DNA from: Globisporangium splendens | Taxonomy: Eukaryota; Oomycota; Peronosporomycetes; Pythiales; Pythiaceae | NCBI GenBank assembly: GCA_006386115.1 | Contig: VFIW01000033.1 | Location: forward strand, 62,001-126,000 | Direction of reading: 5' to 3' | Length of the DNA stretch: 64,000 bases | In this document: positions 29,701 through 37,897 of the stretch, in pieces | Position numbering within the stretch: position 1 is the first letter of the stretch | How the letters are laid out: every line of letters starts with the position of its first letter | Program-made: the position numbers and the translations under genes | The notes under the pieces: generated by a model | What the model saw: the letters and a program-made list of their open reading frames with translations, nothing else | Told to the model about the DNA's origin: nothing | Database searches by the model: none

Positions 29701-32378
29701 TCGAGCTCACTCTCCAATAAAGTGTCACCAACCTTAACACGGCGCAGCAACAAAAGCAACTCTCCAAGCTCGATTTGACCATTGTGGTTGGTATCAATAT
29801 CCTCAAACAGACGGCGCATTCGGGTCAAGATGACGTCAAGTTCAGCTTGGCGGCGCATCTCTGCTTGCTTCAGCTTGCTCTCGAGTTTCAACTGTTCTTG
29901 TTCAGGAGTCGTGGTTTTCATTGCTCCCAGAGATTGGGAGCACGATGCGATCAACGCCAAACTCAAATCGGAGAACGCGAACACAAAATCGGGCACTTGC
30001 ATCGAGATCTTCTGGTGGCACAACAGCTTGTTGGATGCATCTTGCTCCAACAAGAAGTTGACCGAGAAATTGGTGGGAGCCAACAGTGCTTCGTAATCAT
30101 CAATACCATCGATGTAGCGCGCAAGGATGCCAATATTGGTGGCTTTGAGTGCAACAGTCTCCTTGGCTTTATTGCTGTCCACGTTGATCTGCAAGCTCAT
30201 CGGCAAGTCAACACGGCAGTTGACGATAGGCTCATTGCCAGAAGAGCTGACATCGATTTCCGAGTAAAACGACTTGGCAAACGAAGGCGTAGGAGTCAAG
30301 AAGATATGACAGTCATCCATCACCACTTGGAGGTGCAATTCCTTGCCTCCAAGTAGACTAAATGGCGCCATCGAAGCTTCGTGCGGCTTTTCATCGTCAC
30401 TCTTGACGGTCAGAACTTCAGAATCAGACGGTTCCACTGGCACAATAGCTTCAAACGCAGGACGCGCTGCAGCCATTGCTTGACTGGTGCTCGTACTGAG
30501 ACGATCCACGCTCATCAAAAAGTACTCCAAAGCATCTGCAGCGACAACGATCTGCAAATGGTTCAGTCCAGCCTCGACGGCTTGCTTGTCGGATTGATAC
30601 TGAATCACATGAGCAGCGAGCACATGTGGTCTCGTCAACGCATCCAATTCTGCAGCAATCTTGCTGAAATCCGCAAAAATGAGCTTCGATGCTGGCGAAG
30701 CAGCTGGGCTTACTGCCGACGATGCCTTGTTCACAACAAACAGAAGCTGCTCCAAGGACACTTCAATATCTTGCGTGCGTTTCTCATCTCCGTCAGGTAC
30801 CGCGAAGGTCGACAAGTTGACGCCAAATCCGATGAACACAAATTCAGCCACTTGAGCGTCAGCTTCCACAAATCCAGCGCTGAAACTTTCGAGGCGAAGC
30901 GCAATTTGCATTGTCTTGAACTGGATGTTCTCAGCCTTAGTCGCAATCTCTTGAGTAATAGCAGTGTAATCAGCCAGTGATAGCTCATCCTGATCGCTCC
31001 GAAAGTACTTGGCAAGTCCCAATGCCGTGCTTCGGAGTCGCAAAATAGTATCGAGAGGGAGCGATTCTTCAATTTCCAGTAGCTTTGCTGAACGGGTCTT
31101 CTTCTCATCCGCCGACAATTTCGCATTGGTGTCCACCTTGTTGTAGTTTTCCAGATAAAATGCCTTGTCTTCAGCGGAAATTTCCTTCGATGCTGTTTCG
31201 TCTGACTCGTGAAGTCGGATGGATTTGACAAGGGTCTGGTGATCCATGTACGGCACGTAGAGGTCACCCAACACACTCGCAAGTATCTCACGAGCCAACG
31301 TCACACGGTTTGTCCCTGATGAAACAAGTTGGACACGAGCAAATCGCTTGTCAAGTGGAATCGGTGCAAGATTTTCAACAATACCGAGGACGCGAGCCAT
31401 CGGTGGCACTTCAACGGTCAGCTCCAGTTCAGGCAGACTCAGCAACGCAACAGCACCGTCGACAGGTCCGCTCTTGAGACTGTCTTTCTCGTCTGTTTGA
31501 GGCTTGTTCGCGTCCACTTTTTGAGCATACACTCCCATGTCCTTCACGCAAATCGTGTAGAGCACGCGAATATCTTCCGATGTCAGCACAAGTTCGAGTG
31601 CTTCTTGGACATTCTCGTGCTTCACCAAAGTCGTCAGCTCCATCGCACCGAGTCCAACCGTCGCTCTGGTCGGCTTGACCGCGGCGACCGCAGCAGAACC
31701 AGTTTCTACCACACGTTGCTTATCGCCAGTGGATGGAATATTCACAGTCTCATTGGTCACATTCACTTTCACATTGATGATCTTCACTTCCACTTGAGCC
31801 ATAACCAATTGCACGACGCGATCCTTGAAGGAAAAAGCCTTTGCAGCAGTGCCAGAAGCCTGCGCAGCTTGCTGTTGTTGCTGCTGCTGCTCAGCTTTCG
31901 TTTTTTCGGCGACGAGTCTGCCGATCCAACCTTGCGCTTCGTTCAATTTCATCACGACGGCATCCTTCACCTCAAACACACCGTCGACGTTCGGGTCAAT
32001 GATAGTACCATCAATCTCCACATCTTCCACTTCAAGCACCACCTTCCATGTTGTCGCAAGGTGCACCGTGAGCTTGTTGATCTCGACAGCCTTCAGTACC
32101 AACGGGGCGACACCTTGTTTCGCAAACTGCAGCGTCTTGAGGAATTCATTCGCGAGCTTCACGAAGAAGAGCGTGATCGTGATCCCACTCGGCGCGTTCG
32201 CACGGTCTTCCCACGCGCCAAACGCATACTCGACTTTCAAACACGGCTGCAGGTACGCCGACGCGAAGCGGTTGATCAGACTTGACAGCAACGGGAACAC
32301 TGTGAGGCGCGCGAGCGACGGCACCACGCACAGCGACAGCGGCACCAGCACCGACACTAACGCCACAAACAGAAACAT
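23784..32378 (-). CDS. VPS13: VPS13-like bridge lipid transfer protein with EF-hands and C2 domains
   Basis: A single-exon gene of 2864 residues. VPS13-type proteins form a long hydrophobic groove that moves phospholipids between membranes at contact sites. After a hydrophobic start (MFLFVALVSVLVPLSLCVV) comes a chorein-like beginning (LLSSLINRFASAYLQPCLKV). Two canonical EF-hands lie near residues 859-914 (DTNHNGQIELGE and DRDGNGYLEFDE), so calcium binding is likely. The SHR-BD/VAB region starts near 1640 (VRFSTPYWIVNSTPFNF). The VPS13 C-terminal region is near 2310-2400 (GSADIIGNPIGLVEDLGSG). Two C2 domains occupy about 2510-2600 and 2665-2790. The leading hydrophobic segment is unlike yeast or animal VPS13, which start MFE/MLE-type without a membrane helix. 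No frame break occurs in 8.6 kb. Calcium or lipid control of tethering is an inference from EF and C2 domains. Confidence 0.92.
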   Translation of the reverse strand: MFLFVALVSVLVPLSLCVVPSLARLTVFPLLSSLINRFASAYLQPCLKVEYAFGAWEDRANAPSGITITLFFVKLANEFLKTLQFAKQGVAPLVLKAVEINKLTVHLATTWKVVLEVEDVEIDGTIIDPNVDGVFEVKDAVVMKLNEAQGWIGRLVAEKTKAEQQQQQQQAAQASGTAAKAFSFKDRVVQLVMAQVEVKIINVKVNVTNETVNIPSTGDKQRVVETGSAAVAAVKPTRATVGLGAMELTTLVKHENVQEALELVLTSEDIRVLYTICVKDMGVYAQKVDANKPQTDEKDSLKSGPVDGAVALLSLPELELTVEVPPMARVLGIVENLAPIPLDKRFARVQLVSSGTNRVTLAREILASVLGDLYVPYMDHQTLVKSIRLHESDETASKEISAEDKAFYLENYNKVDTNAKLSADEKKTRSAKLLEIEESLPLDTILRLRSTALGLAKYFRSDQDELSLADYTAITQEIATKAENIQFKTMQIALRLESFSAGFVEADAQVAEFVFIGFGVNLSTFAVPDGDEKRTQDIEVSLEQLLFVVNKASSAVSPAASPASKLIFADFSKIAAELDALTRPHVLAAHVIQYQSDKQAVEAGLNHLQIVVAADALEYFLMSVDRLSTSTSQAMAAARPAFEAIVPVEPSDSEVLTVKSDDEKPHEASMAPFSLLGGKELHLQVVMDDCHIFLTPTPSFAKSFYSEIDVSSSGNEPIVNCRVDLPMSLQINVDSNKAKETVALKATNIGILARYIDGIDDYEALLAPTNFSVNFLLEQDASNKLLCHQKISMQVPDFVFAFSDLSLALIASCSQSLGAMKTTTPEQEQLKLESKLKQAEMRRQAELDVILTRMRRLFEDIDTNHNGQIELGELLLLLRRVKVGDTLLESELEYFVRVLFKEIDRDGNGYLEFDELRAFLRDDILATSGSSVNNDYDGSSDLSGTLNLRGGEYRSNEVLESLCDTRITSFGQFQEFLQKPVVQARFWDLFESETRVVNHTFGTQSPLDVQKKLVRLLKNYEAAQLCWDSLVLPSIDAKEREQVISTWLLQPFTHCGGISEYQSAARVIAKRKRDGIFTAALNETEQLVQLAQHADPTKKQLKFTTDLQLGNLRFVLTDPDLPAHLCRGDFNVQDVTVSVELTGTDVDETKPVDWVGLATSETSEWTALFGVHLSASCYNDIASDMESIIEPWELCAGLTSVKGENGISVLVEAAKRFQINVTPGVLKTYRALMEVVDGEAEQNALQQHQEGFQVALTAKTHQGADCLVQNFTGCKLSLQLNGEPDEIVVESNDRVYIKKSAIVDGQTILDGVKIAQWGETKAKATLPSFGSVNLPIVSDAQPPSTLFVSAFSRLEDPLKQRLVFKSNMYFCNHSAQVYQVKYLVLGSEGREPVTSPVFTLRPNERMSLPVSLLMGITEIYARPEHFEQWIIKTSLNNDILASPAAIEELAEFEKSREAAKLQRRGGHIVYGETEESSSKILKHLAPNVLVRRWHLRTHFEWEVSLLPPFVVRNSLPYKIDYRFIEYKAKSSRNVTAEFAKIEALLRGENDPQSSDEVITGSVESGQDTEIAGASCLAPGYISIRLTTTTDDDGKKTATSPWSKPLLMAIHAPLEQFSIARELIALSNGSQFNVDRLSLPSLPRLVRFSTPYWIVNSTPFNFALASTSPGAKSSTFVPMEIGGDFNHPIVAALEHDRLSLKPIATNNKRPAAWDTLGRIPETAYTSTPISEDAIKKATWSEPMNTSTINTVGEFVCGPTVFAVKIEGLFGMFEQGVGLTLSPRFFVQNRMKEKLFLQSFGCSESDVEKVDDIFHTRSVGDVKAFQIALENGEITPLYHFAPLKKGEELSKCQKYISVSFSDEWGGEATESWSFSIPINAAGDLYVQMYSPARQKSIICQASVQVIDMYVYVILTDVSSAPPYRIENYTPFTIDCAQLGESSLFKGAEKEINITIKPGEWHSFAWYNPLSKDRNIEIKVSHRDAPKAKTKNYDIDYVGYQDPISIEIAPEGEKSSNKKQFEIVVEVVVDESTRVLKFMEKELEMNRLESQEAQFENEFQQRKMLYASSFDIRLAGFGLSLLDGYPQEVFFASLDVLQLQKVPSSLEWMFSIFNLQLDDMLTTAKFPVILNPVDAGYSDKAVGKDPKPLLKLVLDADLAAKVGTYKLLDFDLSNVSLKVDIDYLVNLVKLVEPYLVSDATVAHRSARTLEQTLERRVPPVPVIQLTVDGNIQHDLVYFDILRIHAITIDLEYSITRKDIVSSTSGAGRSVVFGFISQVIGLVGSNLSGSPTLSFNEIVISRCFTTKQRLQNQLMQNYIRQGVLQAYRLVGSADIIGNPIGLVEDLGSGVIQFLKITKGEVLGDSQTRGEGVKVLGKTIVKSTGSTLAKITGSLDKFVGEFADEEESDSPDANDNDNGVVKFGKDLGKGLTGIFTKPVKGAMKGGVTGLVSGTVSGIAGPGVVLLKRLTSTSHSLALGVESSVVDRTPFGGRRRLPKRIVNGKLIAEFDESHYKPTRMLLEVIGANGLLSDDSCDPLTVVRIDDKVILKTRVLYNTLNPVWQEKTQVELSGSENEVQLVVKDSYGGAIDKTIGKCILPMQQLQDDFKPPEHSSDLAEWVKTGVKPDDTKKNVSHQIKEREYELLMPKAARSASALLSIGGSAKKLRDADNDYQVLVTILNLEDLKINSSSGGGVLGLGNLVSSTPNISPYISIHVGKNVSRTTTAKMIFTNGEKKQQIGSAEWNEAFTFPYSTKDFESSPNVTFSLKDYSMIHDERLGRAFKTLDPSMANANAVAVNKLKLTEKGDDTGDVVGHLNVKIEVVSSSASSPPTTPGADGEPSTPRGVATPRSGASDALKAGKIRIACEFV

Positions 32379-33081
32379 GCTTTGCCGCGGGGCTCCGTGG
32401 TGGCGGCACGGGGCTTCCTTCTCTCTCTTTCTCTCTCTCTCTCTTCCCGCTCGACTTCTTCACGACGCGGGGATTTGCGGACTGAGACCTGAGCGAGCGA
32501 GTGGTGTTCCTACTGACGCCCATGCAGAAGAGGGGAAGGGATCGTTTGGGTACCATTTTTATGATTGTGGCAGCCGACACCGATGTTGCGCGAAGGTTCG
32601 CCGAAACACTTCAACTGCCAGTTTGTGGTGAGTCGACAGCCCCTCGGTTTAGTTGCGTTGTGTCTCGTCTGGCGTTGGTCAACATGACTATTTTTGTATG
32701 GTCGGAGACTGAAAGAAGGTTTGTGGCACCAGGTCTCATTGATATGCTAGTGTTCATAAAAAGAGTGTGAATGGGTCTATTCCGCACGCTACGTTGGGTA
32801 TTTTGTGTATCGTTTTCTCCCTTTTGTGGGATGCGTGGATACATTCCCTGCCAGAACGCATCTCGGATATCGAGTATCGCAGTCTCCTGATTTATTTCTT
32901 TAGTTTGGCAGATACACTGTTCACATGCGAATAATGGACCGCAGAGGTTACGCTTGGTGGCGTCGTGATTTTCGGTTGGGTTACGTTTCTTGTTTTGGCG
33001 GGAACGACTCAAATGCATGACACAATCACGTGTTTCCAATAGACGTCATCTCCACACAAAAGAAAACGAGACCAGCCAGAT
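32379..33081. other. Divergent intergenic region VPS13 / Nudix
   Basis: It contains a CT microsatellite on the plus strand (about 32415-32447), close to the VPS13 start, and no gene. It must hold both divergent promoters. Confidence 0.5.
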
Positions 33082-33777
33082 ATGCCGCTCACCACGCTGC
33101 CGCGCAAACTGCTCACGCTCGCATTCATCGTGCGCGAGCGTGCTGCCGTCCATGGCGCCGCTACCACTGCTGCTACTCTGTCTGCAGTCAATGACAACGT
33201 AGCTGCAGCGACATCGACTACCAGTGAAGCCAAGGAGGTGTCGGAGGTGCTGCTTGGGGAGAAAAAGCGTGGCTTTGGCCGGGGCAAATGGAACGGCTTT
33301 GGTGGCAAAGTGGACGCCAGTGACGCGAGCATCGTTGCTGCTGCAGCCCGTGAGATTCAAGAAGAGGCGAATGTGACGGTCCTTGAGCGTGACTTGGAGC
33401 ATCGCGGCGTGTTGCTATTCACGTTTGAAGGCGGTAAAGAAGTGCTGGTACGTGACTTTGCGCAGTGTTCGTGTCTGTGCAGCTAGCTGGTCAAGGTTCC
33501 CGTGAGTGTGACTTATTCACGTGCCATGTATGCTTTTGGTTATGTGCAGGAAGTCCATGTGTATCTGACAGCCAAGTTCACGGGCGAACCTTCCGAGAGC
33601 GACGAGATGAAGCCAGAATGGTACGACGTGGCGTCCATTCCATACAGCCTCATGTGGGCGGACGATCACATTTGGCTCCCGCACGTTCTTGCGGGGAAGT
33701 GCGTCAATGGCCACTTCCACTTCTCCAGTGATGAGGACACTATGCTGACGCACGAGTTAGAAGTGACTGAGGCGTGA
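33082..33777 (+). CDS. NUDT1: MTH1/NUDT1-like Nudix hydrolase
   Basis: Two exons, 33082-33447 and 33550-33777, phase 0 over a 102-nt intron (GTACGT...GTGCAG), 197 residues. It matches MTH1, which hydrolyses oxidised purine nucleoside triphosphates such as 8-oxo-dGTP to keep them out of DNA and RNA. Diagnostic parts are KRGFGRGKWNGFGGKV, the Nudix core REIQEE, ESDEMKPEWYDVASIPY and MWADDHIWLPHVL, which carry the equivalents of the base-recognition Asn, Asp-Asp and Trp of MTH1. Oddities: a 35-residue Ala/Thr/Ser-rich insert follows the first strand, the loop of the Nudix box is one residue longer with Asp or Ala where GX5E has Glu, and the EExGU glycine is Asn. Activity is therefore likely but not certain. 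Confidence 0.9.
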
Positions 33778-34117
33778 GTAAATAGTGCGAAAAGGCAGTA
33801 GAGCAGCTGGTTGGATTTGATCAACTTGCAGCTGCAATCGAGTGCGTTCAAGTTTAGAGACTCAACATGAAAGAAGTGTCGGAACGGGATTTTTACGTGG
33901 CTCAGCATCCTTTAGATTGAAGAAGACACATGATTGGGGCTACCCCACTAAAAGCAATCACAGAATGTTCTTGCTGGGGTTCTGTCGAACGTCACCCATT
34001 TGACATTAAAACAAGCCACCCATTAAAAATGGAATGGACTAATGGTGCGCAGAGCTTCCGAATACAAGCAAACCGCGAGCCACAGCATGCAGAGACGACT
34101 GACGATCGATTAATGAT
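33778..34117. other. Intergenic
   Basis: AT-rich, with no gene or repeat other than the following direct-repeat copy. Confidence 0.5.
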
Positions 34118-34247
34118 GTCACACACACACAAGACCATAGCACCCACTGAGAGAGCACAACGGTGAGTTAAGGGTGTAATTCCTATTGCAAAATGAAAAA
34201 TTGGACAGCGACCACTGAAAAGGTCGAGCACAGAGTGTATCTTGCAA
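34118..34247. repeat. 130-bp direct repeat, copy 1
   Basis: Copy 1 is nearly identical to 34445-34572. It begins gtcacacacaca and ends gtatcttgcaa. Differences are one CA unit and three or four substitutions (e.g. ggtgtaatt versus ggcgtaatt). The copies are 197 bp apart, in the same orientation. It carries no terminal inverted repeat or gene. Confidence 0.93.
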
Positions 34248-34444
34248 AGACTGCTGACGTACAGGGAAATCAACCCGTTCAGCAAAAAAAAGCGTCGATG
34301 GTTGTATATGTAAACAAACGTGCATTTGTTGTATGATGATCGATCAGAGAATTGTAGTCATTGTTAAGGTCATTGAATATCTCAACAAAGGTTTTCTTCC
34401 TCACTTCGATCCCATTGAAGGATTAAACATGAAAGCGTTGGTAT

Positions 34445-34572
34445 GTCACACACACAAGACCATAGCACCCACTGAGAGAGCGCAACGGTGAGTTAAGGGC
34501 GTAATTCCTATTGCAAAATGAAAAATTGGACATCGACCACTGAAAAGGTCGAGCACAGAGTGTATCTTGCAA
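34445..34572. repeat. 130-bp direct repeat, copy 2
   Basis: This is the second copy of the 34118-34247 repeat, with high identity. The intervening 197 bp is unique and non-coding. High identity suggests a recent duplication. Confidence 0.93.
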
Positions 34573-34875
34573 CGCGCACACACAATCGCACACGAAAATG
34601 AATAAATACACACACATTTTGGATTTGTGTTCGACTCTCAAGAGCAATTTGGATGGCACAACGGCGCCACCCAACCGATTGATCGTTCATGCGGCTTCTT
34701 CGATCGCAAAGCACATCGCAATCGGATCCCTCGCAGACTCAATATTTGCTTCAGGTTATACCCAATCTCGCACATGGAGCGATACCGGGCTGTTGGTGAG
34801 CAGATCACGCAATACGCAGCACGCCACCCGGCAAGCAATCGATGGAACAGCCTCCCTTAACGCAGAAAGCGTCGC
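34573..34875. other. Intergenic
   Basis: A 113-codon open frame (34598-34936) overlaps this stretch but shows no domain, and its composition changes along its length. No feature is supported. Confidence 0.4.
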
Positions 34876-35197
34876 ATGGCCACCGAACGGAGCTCTTCCT
34901 CTTCGTCGTCGTCGTTGTTGTCGTCTCTCCACTTGAGCACTGGGTCTGACTGCAGCAAAGGCAAAGACAACGGCTCAAAACGACTGGACGTCACCAACAG
35001 CGTAATTACGTCTGGTCAATGTCAAAACAGCGGGTTCTTTTTTCTTTTTACATTTTTCCAATGCATGTCTATCTTGCATAATCTACATCCTGTTTGTCTC
35101 ACTAATGTAATTTTCGTATAGTGCGGCACCTCCTTCTGCCCCAATCAGTCACATGGAAGATCAGAAAAGGCAGAAGGAATTGGTTCATGCGCATTGA
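34876..35197 (+). CDS. Possible small Ser-rich protein, two exons
   Basis: A tentative gene of 77 residues. ATG at 34876 starts a Ser-rich peptide (MATERSSSSSSSS). An intron 35034-35121 (88 nt, GTTCTT...CGTATAG) would join it in phase 2 to a short second exon ending ISHMEDQKRQKELVHAH with TGA at 35195-35197. The second-exon peptide is charged and helix-like, which is the main support. The donor is weak and no family is recognised. It may equally be non-coding DNA upstream of the transporter gene. Confidence 0.22.
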
Positions 35198-35315
35198 GCC
35201 CTTGCATCGCTTCGCACGAGACGGATCGCGTGCGTGGGGAGGACGACATCCTCTGCGAGTCCCACACAACTCAACAGAGAGCTAGCGACGCTACGCTCGT
35301 CCTTCGTTCAAGCAA

Positions 35316-37365
35316 ATGGCGAGAAAGAAGCAAGCAGCCGCGACTGAGTCTGCTGTCGACGCACCGTCGGTGAGCTCGCAGCGCTCGATCCGCACGCGGT
35401 TCGATTCGCGCGACGACATGCAGTTCCTTCCGCCGTCGTCCGCCGACCGATCGCCGCTGATGGCATGGCGCAATGTGCCGACCCCGACGAGCGGCTCGCT
35501 TGAGCATCTGACGCTACTGGGAAGCCCGAAGGGATATGAAGAGATCGACGTCGACAGCGAAGGCAGCAGCCTTGACAGTCAGGATGAAGGCGCTCATCGA
35601 CGCAAGACACGGACGATTAACCACATCACGTTGGGGTTTATTGCCTACTTTGCCGTCGCAGCAGGGCCGTTCGGCGTAGAAGATGCCGTGCGAGCCGCAG
35701 GAGCGTACCCAGTTCTACTGGCAGTCGTGATCTTGCCATTCACGTGGGGGTTGCCGCAGGCATTGATGGTAAGAATGGACTTCAAGGTACATTGACACTA
35801 TCCTGTTGAATGTGCTGCTAACACGTGCGTGTTATTGTACTTGTATGCAAATACAACTGTAGACAGCGGAACTGAGCACGATGATAGACGAGAATGGTGG
35901 GTACATTCTCTGGGTGCGGCGCGGTCTGGGCGAATACGCTGGATGGATCAATGCGTTTAACTCTATTGCCAGCAATGTGTGCGACTTGCCGACCTACCCC
36001 GTTCTCTTTTGCAGGTATGTTTGGGTATTTAAGAGCCATCGTTGCCTTGAAAGCTTTCATTTTGTGAGCCTAGTGGTCTCTTTTGCTTCCCATGAGCAGC
36101 TACGTGGAAGCATTTCTAGCGTCAGGCTATGGTTATGTGATGTCGGACACTGAGCGATGGGTTGTGAAAGGCACGGCGCTGCTCTTCGTGTTCTCCGCCA
36201 ACGCCGTTGGGATGCGCGCCGTCGCACTCGCCTCGGTCGGGATGTCGCTTTTCGTGCTCGCTCCCTTCGTCTTGGAGCCGATGAGCGTCGAAACATTCAA
36301 TTTGGCAACTTGGGACAGCGTCGCACCCAATATCAACTGGTCACTCTTCCTCTCGACCATTCTCTGGAACTACCAAGGTAAGTTGTGCTGTTTCTTCAGT
36401 CAGTTCTGTGCATGTGTGCTAACATATGTGCTCTCATGTGTGCTTTAGGTTGGGACTCGCTGGGGTGTGTTGCTGGAGAAGTCAAGGATGGCGGCCGAAC
36501 GTACCCAATTGCGATCGTGATTGCCATGATCCTCATCACGATCAATTATGCGTTTCCAGGTATGTTGATACAGCGTGCAATGCTGCCTTGAACCCTTTGC
36601 AGTGCTGATACCGTTTCTCTTTGTTTTGTGCATTCAGTTGCTGCTGGTATCATGGTGGAATCAGACTTCACCGTGTGGCACGAGGGGATGTTGGAGACCA
36701 TCGCGATGACGATTGCTCCGTGGCTTGGCGTTTGGGTTGGTGCAGCGGCGGTTGTTGCAACGCTAGGCGAGTTCAACGTGGTGATGGCATGCAGCTCGCG
36801 TGCATTGTGGGCAACAGCAGACTACAAGATGCTGCCGAGCTTCCTTGCGGTCGAATGGGATCGCTTTGGGACCCCGATCGCTGCGATCGTGTTCCAAACG
36901 TGCACGACGGCACTGCTGATGAGCTTTTCGTTTGAGTTCCTGGTTATCCTGGACACATTCTTCAACAAGTACGTTTGCAGAAATGCTGCTCCTACATGAC
37001 TGTTATGTTTGTAAAGCAGGTGGGCGGCTAACTGACAATGATTCTTGTGCTGTAGCCTCACGCTGCTGCTCGAGTTTTTCGCGTTCTTGCGCCTCAAGTA
37101 CGTGGAAAAGGACACAGCGCGTCCGTTCGAAGTCCCGTTCGGCAACACTGGCGCGTGGGCCATCACGATCCCGAAGGTGATTGTGCTGTCGGGTGTTCTC
37201 CTGGCTCAGAGTTCGCACGTGTGGCTCTTTTGCAGCACGTTCAATGTCGTCATCTCCATGGCGTATCTGCTCTGGAGTCAGTACCAGCGCCGATCCCAGG
37301 CTGCCACTCGATTGAAGAGCGACAAATCGCTGACGACGCCGTATGGCACGGGCAAGCTGTCCTAG
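35316..37365 (+). CDS. APC-superfamily amino acid/polyamine transporter
   Basis: Six exons (35316-35768, 35863-36014, 36100-36377, 36449-36559, 36638-36968, 37056-37365) with introns of 71-94 nt, all GT-AG with consistent phases, giving 544 residues. A Ser-rich cytosolic tail of about 100 residues precedes twelve predicted helices. Diagnostic stretches are LGFIAYFAVAAGPFGVEDAV (helix 1 with the unwound substrate site), ALMTAELSTMIDENGGYILW and WNYQGWDSLGCVAGEVKDGG, the last being close to the plant/protist LAT-PUT polyamine uptake group. Exons 5 and 6 give the last helices and a short tail. Likely role: proton-coupled uptake of amino acids or polyamines across the plasma membrane. Exact substrate unknown. 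GH81 follows 532 bp downstream on the same strand. Confidence 0.92.
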
Positions 37366-37851
37366 CGATGGATCCATTTAAATCTGTGCACCTAGTCACT
37401 GAAGAGAAGCAGCACCAACACAGTATGCATCAAGGGGAGAGTGTTGTGCCACATTGCGCCATGATGGCAACTGCGTCATGCGTGTGGCATCCATCCATTC
37501 CGGTTCGTCTCACGTACGTAGGATTCCGCGGAAAGATGTGATTCCCGTGAGAACCCAGCAATAACCAAACGAAAAGATCCTCTTGAGTTCATGAGTCCAA
37601 CTCGAATAGTGGCCTCTCGCATGACGTTTTGCCCAATCAACTGTGGCATCGCAGTGACACCACTCCAAGCAAACTGATTTGTCCGCTACGGTACTGTAGT
37701 AGAAAAACATCGAATGATCCTAATTTAGTACTCTTCACCTAAAGTAGGACATTCTTGGGTTGCAAGAAGCCCTGAAAAACAGAGCTTTAACACACCGATC
37801 TTATTAGTAGCCCCTATTTGTTCCCACCAACATGATTCATGCATGCACATG
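37366..37851. other. Intergenic
   Basis: This holds the 3' flank of the transporter and the 5' flank of GH81. No gene or repeat is seen. Confidence 0.5.
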
Positions 37852-37858
37852 TCACTTT
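37852..37858 (+). promoter_or_regulatory. Candidate initiator (YCAYTYY) of the GH81 gene
   Basis: TCACTTT fits the oomycete initiator consensus exactly, 46 nt upstream of the ATG at 37898. Confidence 0.35.
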
Positions 37859-37897
37859 TGAGTTCGACGGAATCGAAGCAGAGCTACGAGTAGAGGG

